From Ligula intestinalis (Eukaryota; Platyhelminthes; Cestoda; Diphyllobothriidea; Diphyllobothriidae), in the NCBI GenBank assembly GCA_036362985.1, contig JAYGXS010000010.1, positions 6,020,871 through 6,084,870 of the forward strand: a stretch of DNA of 64,000 nucleotides, given 5' to 3'. The translations under genes and the position numbers were made by a program. The notes under the pieces were generated by a model. It saw only the letters and a list, made by a program, of their open reading frames with translations. It did not search any database and was not told the origin of the DNA. Position 1 is the first letter of the stretch, and the number at the start of each line of letters is the position of its first letter. Shown here piece after piece: positions 35,580 through 46,430 of this stretch.

Positions 35580-36700
35580 TAAATAATGATCTGGAAATAT
35601 TGAAATATAAGCTAAAATAGCTAAAGGTTATCAGAGGAAAGGATTCTGGGATATCTTAGGCAGAAGACTTACTATATGTTTACCAGAAATGTTTATAGAA
35701 AACCCTTGTGCTGCGCGAACTTTTGGAGTCTTTACCTGGACCGAGTGGCAGAAATTAAATTCACAGTTATTTTCTTAAATTTTTTGGCATGTGATTCCGT
35801 TTTAAGCCAATATATGCTGCTTTATTTTGATTCATAGAGTTGAAAGGAGAACACTCCACAACAGCATCGCATATACATTTTAAGGGGTTGAGCCCATCAT
35901 CGGAATAAACGCAGTTAAAAAACTATGATTTACAGATGTCCCCTTGTAGAAAAATAAACAACCGAATAGTTGAACTAAGCTCTTGTTAGCGAAGCTCTTT
36001 TTGTAAAGCCACGTCGCTTTGTGGAAAGAAGCAACCTATTTTCTGCCTAGAGAGTTGTACTTAAAATGTAACCGGCTAATTAAAAGGCCAATATCCTGAC
36101 AAGAACCTATAGAGAAAAATGTGTAATCTCAAGTGGTTAAAGAATTTTCCGAATCTCGTTTCCGAGGTATTATAGGGATCGGTTGCTAAAAATAATACGT
36201 GCCGATCAAAGCCATATGGCTGAAAGCCGATTTAACACTGCGACATACTCACAATATGCCTGAGTCCGCTGAGAAAACAGCAAACGCTCAGTTATACGCA
36301 AGTAAACGACTACGTTACATGGCCAGCATGTGGTTAACAGGCATAACTGGATGACAACTAAAGGAGGAGCGACGAGACCCTACAGTTGAGGCAACAATGC
36401 TTACCTTCGATGCTAAACGCATGTGTTTTGAGCAGATGTTTAGGTGTCTACATCAATTAATCAATGACTTGCTGAGAACTCCTCAAGGCGATGCTTTTTG
36501 CAGATTTACTGATCAGTCGTTACTTCGATGTGGATACAGCGTGCAAAATCATGAGTAGTGATCCAAATAGAGTATTCTCAAGAATCGATTAGTTTGCAGC
36601 ATTTGTATGCATATTGTCAGCAAGGAAAAGGGAGAATAGAATGGGCAATTCTGTCCAACTAAGCGTCACCTGTCTATCAAACCAGATGGAAAGTTGTTCA
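35580..36700. other. AT-rich intron sequence, nothing recognised
   Basis: No coding homology or repeat boundaries seen. Confidence 0.45.
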
Positions 36701-36704
36701 CCTA

Positions 36705-36865
36705 CCGCGACCTGATGGTAAGAGTGCTGGAACGCAAAACTGTGTGGGTTTAGGCCTCGGATGGTGAACCATACGGGGTCCCGGTATGGCTGTCTAATAA
36801 TGGCTTATGAGCCATTGTCGAAACCTGTCGCGCTGACTCTGCTTTCGCTCTGCCAGTGCTCATAC
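36705..36865 (+). mobile_element. S1 SINE copy
   Basis: tRNA-like remnants (tgatggtaagagtgctgg and gtgggtttaggcc) are followed by ggtatggctgt, CTAATAA, the 14-nt stem TGGCTTATGAGCCA and the ctgctttcgctctgccagtg tail. Order and spacing match the copy at 6690-6935. Confidence 0.5.
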
Positions 36866-37528
36866 CCGTGCTTATTCATATACTCCGCGCGTTATCGACC
36901 CGCAGGCCACTTCATACGTGCATATGTTCATAGGTAATCGATAATTCCGTCTCATTTGATTGGCGACAGAAGATTGAGTGCTCCTGCATGGCCCGGCGTT
37001 CAAGGCTTAAATGCACCGAATACACAACTTCACAGACACATCTGCAGAGCACACGTATTGGCGATTGGCGCACAACACAGCTTCTCGTCTGTCTATTTTC
37101 CGGCAGTAAACGTTTGTCCACCAACACCGCCTTCTTTGACGTGTTATTTGGAGGAACCTCTTGTTTGTCGACACGACTAGTTGCGACATAGTAATCTTCT
37201 AAGCTTTCGAAGGTGCATTCAAATTAATTAGAAAACTCACTCCAGTCAGGGGTGCCATCTTTGGTTATGTGATCGGGTCAGATACGAAAGAAGAGGCAGA
37301 TTACTTTCTTCTCCCAGACATCAGGTCTCTTTCTTCTCAAGTGGAAACCATAACCACGCCTCTCTCCCTTGCTTTGGCTGACAAGGTCCATCTTTCTACT
37401 CTAGTAGGTGCTTTGTGTCTGCTGGGGAGATCAAGGGGAGCACTAAGAGGCAGCGGGACGAGTTAGCTCTATAAGCCATCGGTGAACGTTCAGCAAAAAA
37501 GACGATTATTAATTATTAATAGTCAGAA
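36866..37528. other. Intron sequence with several short overlapping frames
   Basis: Frames at 36912-37191 overlap on both strands and carry no recognisable family. Nothing else seen. Confidence 0.4.
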
Positions 37529-38177
37529 GGGGAGAGGGCGTTTACCGGGAGAGGTTTATTTCTTAACTGACATTTTAGATATTTATCTCGTCTATCCATC
37601 TTCAGAGAGTGAATACTCTGGCTTCTGGCTCTCGCTATATATCATTCCTTTCTTCTGCATACGTAGTCTGTCAATTCGGTTTGAACGGGTTTGTGTGACT
37701 CGCGTCTCTAGGTGGTAAACGCAGGCCACTTCAACCGCTTGGTGACCGTCGACCACGCTCTACTCTGCGTTGACTCTCTCTGCAACTGGGGCCGCAATGT
37801 CTATTCGGCTCCACCGCGTCTCGCCATAGACTGTCTCCTTGATACGTCGGTTGAGCTGACAATTGGTTGACGGCCCCGATTATTCCGTGTCGGGAATCAA
37901 GTAAACACTGACGCCCCAGTTGCAGACAGAATCAAGGCGACGCAGAGCGCGGGTGACGGTTACCAGACGGGTGGGGCGGCGTGTGGTTACCACCTAGAGA
38001 CGCAAACTACGTAGAGCGGCTGAAATCGGATTGACAGAGAACGCACGCGAAAGAAAGGACCTGCATACAGAGAGAGCCAGGAGCCAAAGCATTTCCCCTC
38101 GGAAGATGGATAGACAAGAAAAGTAGCCAAAATGTTAGATAAAAATAAAGCTCCCCTGTGAACGCCCTTTCTCTTTC
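37529..38177. repeat. Long foldback: ~280-bp inverted arms
   Basis: The left arm (37529-37803) and right arm (about 37900-38177) are reverse complements at roughly 75-80 percent by eye. Paired blocks include gcgtctctaggtggtaa with ttaccacctagagacgc, tctgcaactgggg with ccccagttgcaga, and gagggcgttta with gaacgccctttctc. The ~95-nt centre is unpaired. It is richer in GC than its surroundings. No transposase or PLE coding is visible, so it is either a foldback element or two head-to-head copies of an unknown repeat. Confidence 0.75.
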
Positions 38178-38849
38178 CGACTTAAAACCTGGGAATCGAA
38201 TTTTTGGTACTATTGCGGTAAATTTTTGGTAGGTTTGAACACTGCTTTGTGCATTTGCTGCAGGCCTGATCTCAGGATTAGGAAACCAACTCGAAGAAAT
38301 TCGGAAAGTCGGGTAGATATTTTTTAAGGATAATGTTTTCACTCAGGGTGGTGGACACACGCCGGATTCCAAATTCTGTTGGTCAAAAACATTTACCTCT
38401 AATCAGGCAACATCGTCTGCTTTGCACGTACATTAGTGCGGTGGAATGGAGGGCAGTTACTTTTGAAAACTAAGCAACTGCGAATTAACAATCATCTGTT
38501 GGATGTGGGCAATTTGAACCACGGGTTGCAGGCAGCCGTCTAGTCTGCGCAAATGAGCTAACATTTAAAAGTTGAAAATAAAGGCCGTATAGACCTCGGA
38601 CAGCAACGCAGCTGCAAAAATCTTGCATGCCCATCGACTGAGTCGTCAACAGCCAAATGAGGCTGCATTTCCCCATCTGGAATTACGAAACCTCTTGACA
38701 GGAGCAGTGCTAGCATAGGAAATGATTGCACCTGTTGCGACCGACAGTGCAATGAATCATGGGTCTCATTCAGTCCAAAAGTGGGCACTTGCGACCTACC
38801 ACAAAACATGCTAACCGGAATTGTGAATATAGTTTTCTAATAAGAAAGA
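38178..38849. other. Intron sequence with a tRNA-like stretch
   Basis: About 38505-38562 (-) has an A-box-like GTTAGCTCATTTGCGCAGAC and a B-box-like GTGGTTCAAATTGCCC, suggesting another decayed tRNA-derived SINE. Nothing else recognised. Confidence 0.35.
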
Positions 38850-38851
38850 TC

Positions 38852-39352
38852 ACGTAGATGACGGGACTCCTGCGGCGATAGGTTGTACTGGTGAGTAGAG
38901 GGAGGTGTTAACGTTTGGAGGCTTCAGCGTCAGGGAAAGTCTACCTGACCGAGCACGGAGAACCTGATATTGTTTCAGGCTGGGCGCAGTTTAGTCGACC
39001 ATCACTCGTATTTGCGCACACCCATGAGTGTGATCACCGATACAATTGGGATGGCAACGAGGTGATCGCTATGGCCTATACGAGGGAAGCAAAAGAGAAA
39101 TAATCGAAGTTTGGCCTTCGAGCCTGACTAGTATTAACAGACACGTAGAGTTTGATTCACACTATGCCAGTTTTCGCGCATGGTCGACTAAACTGCCCCC
39201 AGCTTGAAACAACAGCAGACTGTCCATGCTCGGTCAAGTGGATTTACCCCCTCCTCCACCTAATACGTGGCCCACAATCCAAACATTAACACCTCCCTCC
39301 CCCTATCAGCACAACCTATCGCCGCAGGAGTCACGTCATCATAAACCTACCG
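38852..39352 (+). mobile_element. PLE-7 fragment between inverted terminal repeats
   Basis: Arms 38852-39002 and 39180-39352 are inverted copies; paired blocks include cctatcgccgcaggagtc, gggaggtgttaa and gcagtttagtcgaccat. The 177-nt centre encodes the end of a PLE endonuclease, and the stop codon (39205-39207) lies inside the right arm. As with PLE-6, the element's 3' end is present in direct orientation after the coding remnant and inverted before it. Confidence 0.75.
39003..39207 (+). pseudogene. PLE-7 GIY-YIG C-terminal remnant
   Basis: It reads HTHECDHRYNWDGNEVIAMA and YTREAKEK, then after a one-base frame change EVWPSSLTSINRHVEFDSHY and ASFRAWSTKLPPA before TGA. H....H.F.W....I and SINRH are hallmark blocks at the end of PLE endonuclease domains. 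Everything upstream is lost at the inverted arm. Confidence 0.75.
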
Positions 39353-39354
39353 TT

Positions 39355-40797
39355 CGTTGTAACCTTGGCCCAAAAAACCTCGAGTGTGACATTCGCGGCC
39401 CTCACTTTTCATTAAGTCAAAGGACGAACAAGTGATACCTCTGCCAAAATTAACGAGTACAACTTGATTTTCCAAATATCTATTTTTTACCATATAATCT
39501 CGGCATGCAACTCATTTCACTTATCCAACTTAAGTCGTCCCTAATATCGATCATCCTGCGGCTGCCTCTAATAATTTATCAGGTATGTTACAGCACCGCA
39601 TTAAAATGCGTGCCGTTTTGGCTCACTGTTAAACTACCATTGGCAAGCGATTAGTGCTTCGTTATTCTTATTTTCTATCGATCATGCTAACGCTTATAAA
39701 TTGGAAACTTTCTTAAAGAAAACGTATACAAAATAGCGCTTCTTTTCCACCGTAGGTAGTCAATGATCTTATCTTTCAATTGTTGGCTCACACGAAAGCT
39801 ATCACTCTGTATCGCAAGGGTTTCTTATTGTGGCCAAGTTAAGACAACAGAAAGTCCACTCAAGTCTCAATGTGTTCGCATATTTGGTAACGCTCCTCAG
39901 AAAACAGGTTAAAGGCAGCGTTCAACTAAGAAATTAAAAAAATTAAGGAAAGTGTTTTACTAGCGTATTAGGGTACATTTCATTCCATACAAGAAAAAGA
40001 TACAGCTAACTAATTGAAAGTCCAAAACGTATACACAGTGGCAGATCATCGTTAGAGAAATTTACAAAACGAAAATCAATAAAAAATGTCATGCAGCTGA
40101 AGTACAAGCCTAATTGCAGAATGCATCCTTTTTTTTGAGACCGAAAACAATCTATTCAAACACCAACGTCATGGCTTGATTAAAATATTTAGGGTTTTTC
40201 TCCACAACATCTTTAATTAAATCCACAGTTAAGATTAGCTCTCCAACCAAACATATATTAATAAATGCACGTAGCCAGCAAAGAGGGTCCTCTTACAAAC
40301 CGGCTATCAGTAGCCTCTATCGTGGGAACAAGGCGCCACACTAATTGGTGTTCATCATCCCAAGTGGCCTTCGACTCTCCGGCCGACTAATTAGCGTACA
40401 TCACTATAATTGCGTCCCATCCTTTTTGAATTGCTGTTTCTACGCCCTTGACAATCTGATGACTTCTAAAAGTTGATTGGCCTATGGCCTTTTTAATGGC
40501 ATTCCTTTTAGTTTTTGCTTCTTATCTCTGAAGATGGACGCTTTAAGAGTTCAAAAGCTAGTGACAATACTAACTGACACGGTGTTTGACACATTTTTCT
40601 TCTTGTCTATGCAAATACCTGTAATACAAACCTTTTCAATTCATTCGAAAATGTGGGTTATTTTTTTCGCTACATAGCCTGTCTACTGTACGTTCTGTGG
40701 ACATATTGACAGACCCCGTAAAAAAACATCATTTTATTCGCATGACTTGCGACTGACACAACAACTCAGCCTGTCAAACACCTTAATACAAGTAGTA
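39355..40797. other. AT-rich intron sequence, nothing recognised
   Basis: No coding or repeat feature identified between PLE-7 and the HCN pore exon. Confidence 0.45.
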
Positions 40798-40798
40798 C

Positions 40799-41017
40799 CT
40801 TGTCTCTGTAGCGGCGCTTGGAGACATCAAAGGACTGAATCAGGGCGGCAGCATGTCCCACAACAATGGCATAGCAGGTAGCCCCGGCCATCATGCTGAT
40901 CGCGGTCATCCAGGCTTCGGAGAGGCTGTTGGGGGGGAAACGACCGTACCCTATGCACAGCATGTGAGATAGGGCCTTGAAGAGCGCCCAGGTGTACTGT
41001 TCGAACCAGCCAGCATT
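40799..41017 (-). CDS. HCN channel exon: pore loop and S6 (partial gene)
   Basis: This internal exon of a hyperpolarization-activated cyclic-nucleotide-gated cation channel encodes 73 codons. They start [19 protein letters not shown], pass through the selectivity filter CIGYG (followed by RFPP), and end in S6 and the start of the C-linker ([18 protein letters not shown], then [10 protein letters not shown]). HCN channels are plasma-membrane tetramers that carry mixed Na+/K+ current, and CIGYG is the family's filter signature. Splice signals agree: a pyrimidine-rich tract ending in cag lies just before 41017, and the donor AAG|gtacta lies at 40799/40798. The exon is phase 0 at both ends and joins in frame to the exon at 8076-8222. 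I recall vertebrate HCN genes having an adjacent 219/147 nt exon pair, which would match, but this is from memory. EAG or CNG channels are less likely given GHAAALIQS. Confidence 0.93.
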
Positions 41018-41169
41018 CTGATTTTAGGAGAGGAGATAAAAAGTAATTGAAGGACACCGGATTTGCTACTGAAAACTTACAGTAGTAACTTAAGACCCTG
41101 CAACTTTTATGAGTAAATTTAGCATGCTAACTAAGCACATATTTGGTAAACATGTTTTGACTTTTTCAG

Positions 41170-42600
41170 TTGAATTAATTTTGCGAAAGCCTTTATTTAG
41201 TGAAATCACCACGTTGATTAGGTTAACATAAATAAATGGCCATTTATATTTGCGACATTTTGAGCAATCTCATATCGAAGGTATTATCTATGCTATTCAG
41301 AAAGACAGAATAAAACTGTTTATTAATCTTCATTATATTATGGAGGAACACCAAAAAAAAGAAAATAGGTAAAGAGCTGGAAACATTTGTCCAAAATTGT
41401 TCAGATATGAGTGAAACCAAGCTGAAGGAATCACATTTATTTGCATAAACCACTGAGATTCATATTTTAAAAATGATGTTTGGGTATCTTTGCGGATTTT
41501 TGCACAAAATGCAATAACAAGAAGTTTGGTCGGAAATTTTGCTTGAGCGCACAGTTGTCTTTGCACATAAGCAAGTAGTCGTATTTGTTACTGCATGTAT
41601 AATTTAAAGAAGACCTTATTGGATTTTAGTCATGCAGAAATACAGTTGTTGTTAATTATACGATCCGCTATTGTGTTATTCAAAAACGAATCAGACAGAA
41701 GATTGAAAAGTATTTAAGAATTGGTTCTATATATGGCCTGTTTTTTCGCATTCGCAAGTTAACATAAGATCGTGAAATTAATCTACTTATACTAAAAACA
41801 ATCCACTTTAAAGAGAAAAGAAAATTCTTTAATCTTCAAATCAAATGGAATCGTTTATCTACAGGCGAATTAAGAAAATTGTCAACAGTCTCCAATTTCA
41901 TTGTAAAATTACGTTGAAAGTAGTAAATTAACACAGAAATGCGTCAACTGAATATCTTACCAGAACACTTCTTAAGGAGAAAGCCTTTTATGGAAAGTTT
42001 ATTTTTATTAATTTTAGGAATAACAATATAAGAATTCTGCTGTGGACTTGATTTATTCCCGACAATGCTGTTTTGCTGTTTTGATGCATTTTTTTTAAAA
42101 TCAGCACCATGACCATCTTCATTAAAATTTATATCCAAAAACACTTTTTCGGTAAGTGCTCTTTAAGTATATCTTATTTTCAAGTTTTGTTATAAATGCT
42201 GAACAGAAAGGTAATTTATCAATGAAAACACTGAAAACGAAGGAAATGATTATGCACTCTTTTCCACGATATTCAATAAATACCCAGCAACTAATGAGTA
42301 AATGTACAACATATTTTGACGAAAGCAAAGTTTTTTTCTATATAAAGAAAGTGGTTGCTTCACCTTTTCAAATTAAAAAATATAACTTTATTCTTCTAAT
42401 TGATAGCTATTTTTTACTTCATCAGAAGTCCGAGATAACCGCTAACATTTCCTACTTTTTTACAAACATTTATTACTTCGTTTAATGATTTAAAGTACAT
42501 TATATGCATTATATAAATGCATTCAAACTGGCATTCGAGTAATGATAAAACTTTGACAAGGTTAAGAAAGTTGCACAATTTTTAGCAAATACTGCATCTA
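41170..42600 (+). repeat. R1 interspersed repeat, copy C
   Basis: Lies about 150 nt upstream (gene sense) of the HCN pore exon. Contains aatggccattt, tccaaaattgttcagat, cacatttatttgcataaac, aagagaaaagaaaattc, atcaaatggaatcgttta and gagtaatgataaaac in the order of copies A and D. Confidence 0.75.
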
Positions 42601-45600
42601 TTGTCAATTGCACCCTACTTACATCTAAAAAAGGTAAAATTAAAAACACCAGCTGACGAATAGCATGTTAAATACAAACGACCTTGGCATCAAGAACATG
42701 CCAAGCATTGCTCGAACTTCTGTTTTGTGTCCAGTATGTTTAAAAAAATGGTAGTCACAAAAATTGGGCGTGAATGTTAAAGATCAATTCATCTGGGGAC
42801 TCGGTAAGCGGTCACGCAAGAGAGAGACTACAAAGTCCTGCTTAGGTCTCTCCCAAAGAGCGTACTTATAGCACATTACTGAAAATATAGCGACATAGGG
42901 ATAGAACACACTATTATGCACAAACATGCAGCTTACAGGAAGGCGAATAAACAATCAAGATAAATGTAAACACAAATACGCTCTGATACGCCTCAATACA
43001 AACATACAGTTGGGCACTAAAAAGTGGTCTTTATGGTTCGTTATTGGATATAAAGCGAACTCATGCGCAATCTGTCCTCCAGTGTGGAACCTTGGATAAT
43101 GACACTGTTCAGCAATATTTGATATAATATGCCCATTCAAATTAAAAATTAAGGTCTACGCCGTCCAATCGAAATCTCATTATTCGTCTCTCACAAGGCA
43201 AACTCTCTTTCTACCTGAGAGTCCCTTTCACCGTGATTGCAAGATAAATTTTATGAGAAAACGTTTGTGCATTTCAAAAATAAAGAATTTTATATGATCA
43301 AAAATTGTTCATCGTAAAAATTTCTGCAGAATGCTCTGATGTAAGGAAATGATAACGATTTCCCGTTTATACAAGCACGCGTCGTAATATTAACGGCAGA
43401 CATCAGGCAAAATCGATTGTAAGACGGGTAAACAGATACTGTGTTAATGCAGGTAATAGACGTCAGGAAAATCGTTAGTGGTTCTAACTCTCGAGTTAGA
43501 CATTCAATTTATGTACAGAAATATATTTTATTAAACTCATAGTGGTACAAAGCAAATACTCATTGGGCTAGCTAGTAAAAATATTTGCCGTTTTTTAAAA
43601 AGATGATAGCAACAAGAGCTGAATTGGCTTCCCTATTTCAACCCAATTATTTATAAACAATCTCATTATAGAACTGTGGAGCAGACAATTTTCGTGTAAC
43701 AAGATGTTGAAGGCATTAATAGAATTCATTATTTTGATCTCAATGCTCAAATAAAGTATGCCTTCTTTATGGAAATTGCGCTAAGGTGAGTCCCTTTTAA
43801 GATCCTATCTGTGACAGCGCAGTTTGTTTGCGCAACCAAGCAAAAGCTGTGATGGGCAAAATGGCAATACAAAGGCGTTGAGTGTAAGCAGAGTATTTTT
43901 TAAGAACAGGGCCGAACAGACTGTGCTTAAACGCAAAATAAGTGGATTTAAATTCTACCCCTTAATTTTCCACTCAAATAAAATGGGCATATGTTTTGAA
44001 AAGTTCAACTTTGAGTTGTGACCTCTGTCAGACTCTATGGTGCAGAGTTACAAACAAAGCAAAGCCAGTTCAAAAGAAGGGCACTTGTTTTACTCGCCAA
44101 AATTTGGCGCATGAGCAAACGGGGGCATCTCACACGACATTTTAACTGCTAGCATTGGCTTATCCCTACTTTTTAGAAAAACGAACGAAACCTACGCATT
44201 ATTAGATACGCATTTCAGAGCTTCCGCGGTGTATTGGGTAATAGTACCCAATATTGGACAGGCTTCCTCTGTTGCGTCTGAGTAGTGGTTGTACATCAGG
44301 CCAGAGAGAAGAGAGAAGGCATCAAAATGAGAACTTGAGCAAGCACAAAACCCCATGCTTCGCGCTAAGGCAACAGTGGCCAGTGGTTAAGCCAAAGCTA
44401 ATTTTGACCGCATCCAGTCATGCTGGAGACCATGTCATTGTGTATGAGAGCAATTGTGGCACCTGCTATTGCATGATTTTTAGGCAAGCTCAAATGATAA
44501 ATGACCAAGGTGTTGCAGTGATCGATAGGGGCATGTCACACATTGAGCCCGCTGCTGCATCGGCCGAAGGATGGTATGTTGAAGTGACCCTTGAACGACT
44601 TAGAGGATCTGGAAGTACATTTGCACGCAAGGGAAGAAGGTAAAGGGTATTCACCTTAAGGAGATGGGAAAGCGATCCCTATGAAGATGCATTACCTCGG
44701 GGGCTCTGGGCATTGAACAGGGAGTAAACACTGTTTTTCAACAGGGCTCATGTGCTACGTCTGCGAATGACACACAACTGATTTTGTGGCTAAGCCCCAA
44801 CGTAATCTCCTGAAAGAGTCCAACTCCTGCCATCACACCAGTCAACAAAATTTAAAAGGGATTGATTAGTAGCCCAAAATTCTGATGAAATTCATGAGAT
44901 TTTTAAGTCAAAGGTATGTAGAATTGAGACAGAGAGGCACAACGCGGTCAAATTATTGCACAGTATGGCGAGTGCTGTATGATACATTCCACAATTTAAA
45001 AGAAGCTGGTAATCACTCGCAAACAAATATTTAATAGGATTGCCAGACTGTTAATCATGCAGTCGACTTTCAATTTTTTTCAGCCACGGTAGGGTGCTGA
45101 CTCTGAGATGAGTTTCTTTTTGACTGCTGCTAAAAAGTTGATCCTGTAAAGAAACGGCTACTTAAATAGTATTCATTTTTATCATTGAGTTTGACTGCCT
45201 TTATTACTTCAACTATATTTTATGGAAAGCAAGGATGAAAAAACCTTTTTCGTACTTATTTGATAGCAAATTACATTTTCTTTAAATGATATTATTAAAA
45301 GAACTGTTTCATTCGGTTCAAATAATCTCATATTTGGCTTTATTCATGAATGTGCGGTTATACAGTGACACATTTTCTCGGTAGGCCATTTATCACCAGT
45401 CGCTGGTGGAGTGTTTCACTGCGCACACCGTTCCAGCAGTTTTTATTCAGCTTCGTTTTTTTAAATGTAAGGGGTTGGTAAAATATTATTTCAGGATGCA
45501 TTAAAGCCTTTGCAGTCTCAAAACGTCATATAACTAAATTCAAATCAATCCACTGATATTTTTTGGGCGCTTACACCATTTAATAGATAAAGGTGACATT

Positions 45601-46360
45601 AGTTAGCAATCATCTTAACAACTTACTTGGGCGAACAAATGTATTGACGCGTGGTCTGTGTTTGTTTGCGTTGATAGAACTATCAGAAATTAACCAATGT
45701 TTAAACAGAAAAAAATTAAACTACGTTTTTAAACAGCAAACGTACAAGGCCATATAATTCATCGGCGGATGCGATGCTGTTAAAAATGCGAATCTTTGCA
45801 TGCCACACGTTCTAGAATTGGATGATGGATTACACCCTACCGCAACCAGTGAAGCTTCGTTGCTCAAATTTGTAAAGTGTTGGCTGAACTAAAGCATTGC
45901 CGTCGCTGGCTTGAGTTGGAAGAGGTGATTCCACTGAGGCTGCCAGTATAACAGTCGGATCAAAAAATTTATGCAAAATATCAATTACCCCGCGCTTCTT
46001 AAATAACTGCATTTGGTAATCAGCCGGTGAAGTTTATCTTGAATGCATTAAGAAATGGTCTTTAAACAGTCAGCTGACTGCATTAGGATAAATGGATTTC
46101 ATAAGTTACCATAAATCGAGCAGGTAGAAAGACCCATGTTTGCATACACGCACGGATCCCAGTGGTGGTTAGAGCGATGGCTGCGCTAAAATCCCACCAA
46201 AATCGCAGTTTTTAATAAGTCGGCCAAATTATTTATTTATATCAGTCGAAACCCCCAAAAGATATATTTTAGGAGAAGGGCCAACAAGGACAAAGAGACG
46301 GTAAATATCATTTCTGGCATATTCAGCATCATCAGCAAGTCATACCTTATCCCAGATGTG
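42601..46360. other. Intron or intergenic sequence, one unassigned open frame
   Basis: Mostly AT-rich. The only notable frame is 44254-44643 (+), listed separately. No HCN exon (S1-S5) was found here on the minus strand. Confidence 0.4.
44254..44643 (+). CDS. Unassigned 129-codon open frame
   Basis: I do not recognise this protein. It has basic ends (REERRHQNEN; FARKGRR), a small Cys cluster (YESNCGTCYCMIF) and no signal peptide, membrane helix or known motif. The surrounding ~700 nt (44210-44960) is less AT-rich than its neighbours, which is why it is listed. No splice-site context was established, and it may equally be part of an old transposon or chance. Low confidence as a gene. Confidence 0.15.
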   Translation: MDRLPLLRLSSGCTSGQREERRHQNENLSKHKTPCFALRQQWPVVKPKLILTASSHAGDHVIVYESNCGTCYCMIFRQAQMINDQGVAVIDRGMSHIEPAAASAEGWYVEVTLERLRGSGSTFARKGRR

Positions 46361-46364
46361 GGTC

Positions 46365-46430
46365 ACCCAAAAGTCGAACCCACAACCCTTTCATAACAAT
46401 ATGTTACAATTCGCTATGCGACTGCGGGTA
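46365..46430 (-). other. tRNA-like sequence (decayed SINE head)
   Basis: In minus sense it has an A-box-like CGCATAGCGAATTG, a stretch tgttatgaaagg in anticodon-arm position, and a B-box GTGGGTTCGAC. Stems are poor, so it is not a functional tRNA gene. Confidence 0.35.

Larger units (their letters stand above)
8223..40798 (-). other. 32.6 kb intron of the HCN channel gene
   Basis: This interval is bounded by the donor at 40798/40797 and the acceptor at 8224/8223, and no further HCN-like exon is visible inside it. It holds PLE-1 (14.5-17.1 kb, antisense to the host gene), PLE-2 (20.4-22.9 kb, sense to the host gene), a LINE relic, a mariner relic, several PLE fragments and two R1 repeats. Much of the rest is AT-rich sequence without coding signal. 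An undetected microexon cannot be excluded, but the two flanking exons join without loss of any conserved HCN residue. Confidence 0.85.

Noticed and set aside
36912..37191. Several overlapping frames on both strands as a small gene
   Set aside because: Mutually overlapping, no homology or codon signal.
37529..38177. PLE-type inverted caps
   Set aside because: No endonuclease remnant could be found in the ~95-nt centre or arms, so it is reported only as a foldback of unknown origin.
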